A DNA stretch of 64,000 nt, taken from the NCBI GenBank assembly GCA_018697195.1, contig JAGMWU010000055.1:20162-84161 (forward strand). Direction: 5' to 3'. This DNA is from Certhia americana. Its lineage: Eukaryota; Chordata; Aves; Passeriformes; Certhiidae. The notes under the pieces are model-generated. The model saw only the letters and a list, made by a program, of their open reading frames with translations. It ran no database searches and had not been told where the DNA came from. Each line of letters begins with the position of its first letter. The stretch's first letter is position 1. A program made the position numbers and the translations under genes. This document shows positions 62,930 to 64,000 of this stretch, piece after piece.

Positions 62930-64000
62930 CTCGACATTTATTGAGCAAGCCCAAGCTGGAAATGTTCAGCACAGGGATGGCTGACTATTTACCTTCAGAT
63001 ACGTTGTTTGGGAAAGTTGTTTTTTTTTTGCCAGTGAGTTCTGAATTCTCATGAAGATCTCAGGTGAGGAGTTGGTTTTAAATTAAAACCTGCAGCCTTT
63101 TGGACAGCGTTCTAATGCCTTGGAAGCGTGGGTTTCTGCTCTCTTCTTTCTTGACTACCGGAGGATTGGCTGACCATGCAGATAATTAAAGGAATGAATA
63201 ATGGAAATTGTAATTTAATATTCAAGTTCAGTCGTCATCTTAGAAAATCAAATCTGGGCTGACACTGTTGACGTGGAGGTTTAAAACATTGCTTAAAAAA
63301 CGATTTGTGAGAGCATAACATCGGATATGTCTCCCCTCGCGAGATTTTCGGTATGGTGGGATTTTTGGGGCAGAAGGAGTGCTTTTGGCAGCGATGTGCC
63401 CTGGCGCACACGCGCGAGCCTGTGCGGCTCTGGGCCGTTTCTGGCTTGCAGGCGAAGTGAGGTCTTGGCCATGTCCCACAGATGGCATGTGGACGTGCAC
63501 AATATCCCTGAGCTGCCTTTTCCTCGCTGTTGCTCGGCTGTTCCACGTTGCCCTGGGGTTGTTTCTCTTCGATGCACCCGGTCAATTTCCAGCGTTTTTT
63601 CCGCCTCCTTGCAGGCCCGGGCGGTCTGGTTGCCCCCCCCCCTTTGTTTTATTCTTATCGTGGCCTGGTGGCTGTGTTCATACTGCTCCCAGCCCGAGCC
63701 CTCGTTTTTGAGGAGGCACGCTTACAACTCTTGTCCCCCGAGCCACAAGTCCCTGTGTCGGCCTGACCCAAATCACAGCCCTTACGGTACCTGAAAGGGC
63801 CCGCGGCATATTATTTTTTTCTTCCTTTTCACAGGTGAGGGCATATGCCTTGAAAATCCCGGCGGGGTACACAGCGAGGTTTGGGTTGGTGGATGTGCCT
63901 CCCCTGGCACGCAGGAGGCGGCCCACGCGTCTCCGCGTCCCCCAGCGCCCGGCAGCGCCGGCTCCTCGGCGCTTTGCGCCTCGGGGCCCTAGCTGCCTTC
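62930..64000. other. Unassigned right end of window
   Basis: After the minisatellite the sequence is first AT-rich (62.93-63.3 kb), then GC-rich, and ends in a CpG-rich segment at about 63.88-64.0 kb. If DDX42 is next, as in other vertebrates, this is its 5' region or first intron, but I recognise no DDX42 exon. Open frames such as 63327-63794 show no known domain. Confidence 0.45.

Noticed and set aside
63327..63794. 155-codon open frame near the right end
   Set aside because: No known domain, not similar to DDX42, and overlapping open frames occur on both strands.

Overview
The window is vertebrate nuclear DNA, most likely from a bird. The evidence is multi-exon genes with GT-AG introns, GC-rich CpG-island promoters, AATAAA polyadenylation signals, many truncated CR1-type LINE 3' ends, and compact introns. 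The gene order matches the MAP3K3-LIMD2-STRADA-CCDC47-(DDX42) block of human 17q23, which is known to be conserved. The species cannot be named from this sequence.

Layout: 1-8.57 kb holds the last four coding exons and the long 3' UTR of MAP3K3 (+). 12.5-15.1 kb holds the complete LIMD2 coding sequence (-), convergent with MAP3K3. 17.85-29.25 kb is a tandem direct duplication of one roughly 5.7 kb unit, including a CR1 fragment, GATCTG-type minisatellites and a GC-rich promoter-like island; the second copy is full of single-base gaps and changes. 30.1-32.1 kb is a set of simple-sequence arrays (GACAYG hexamers, CA-rich DNA, and about 0.9 kb of nearly alternating purine-pyrimidine DNA) directly upstream of the RNF113 CpG island. 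32.5-37.66 kb holds a complete ten-exon RNF113 (+). 39.76-49.30 kb holds complete STRADA (-, 12 coding exons, 431 residues). 52.0-58.7 kb holds complete CCDC47 (-, 12 coding exons, 482 residues). 60.35-62.0 kb is a CpG island at the head of CCDC47, where the divergent gene DDX42 is expected to start on the + strand, although no DDX42 coding exon is visible. 61.1-62.9 kb holds three further minisatellites.

The genes do not form an operon or a shared pathway. MAP3K3 is an active MAP3 kinase, STRADA a pseudokinase activator of LKB1, LIMD2 a small LIM-only protein, RNF113 a spliceosome/ubiquitin-ligase protein, and CCDC47 an ER membrane chaperone subunit. All five reading frames could be followed exon to exon with intact phases, so the gene-bearing parts of the assembly look reliable; this contrasts with the ragged second copy of the 5.7 kb duplication.

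I found no convincing undescribed gene system. The observations most worth checking are the duplicated 5.7 kb block (assembly artefact or real, possibly duplicating a promoter), the arrays beside RNF113, the multi-exon RNF113 locus, and a duplicated splice donor in STRADA.
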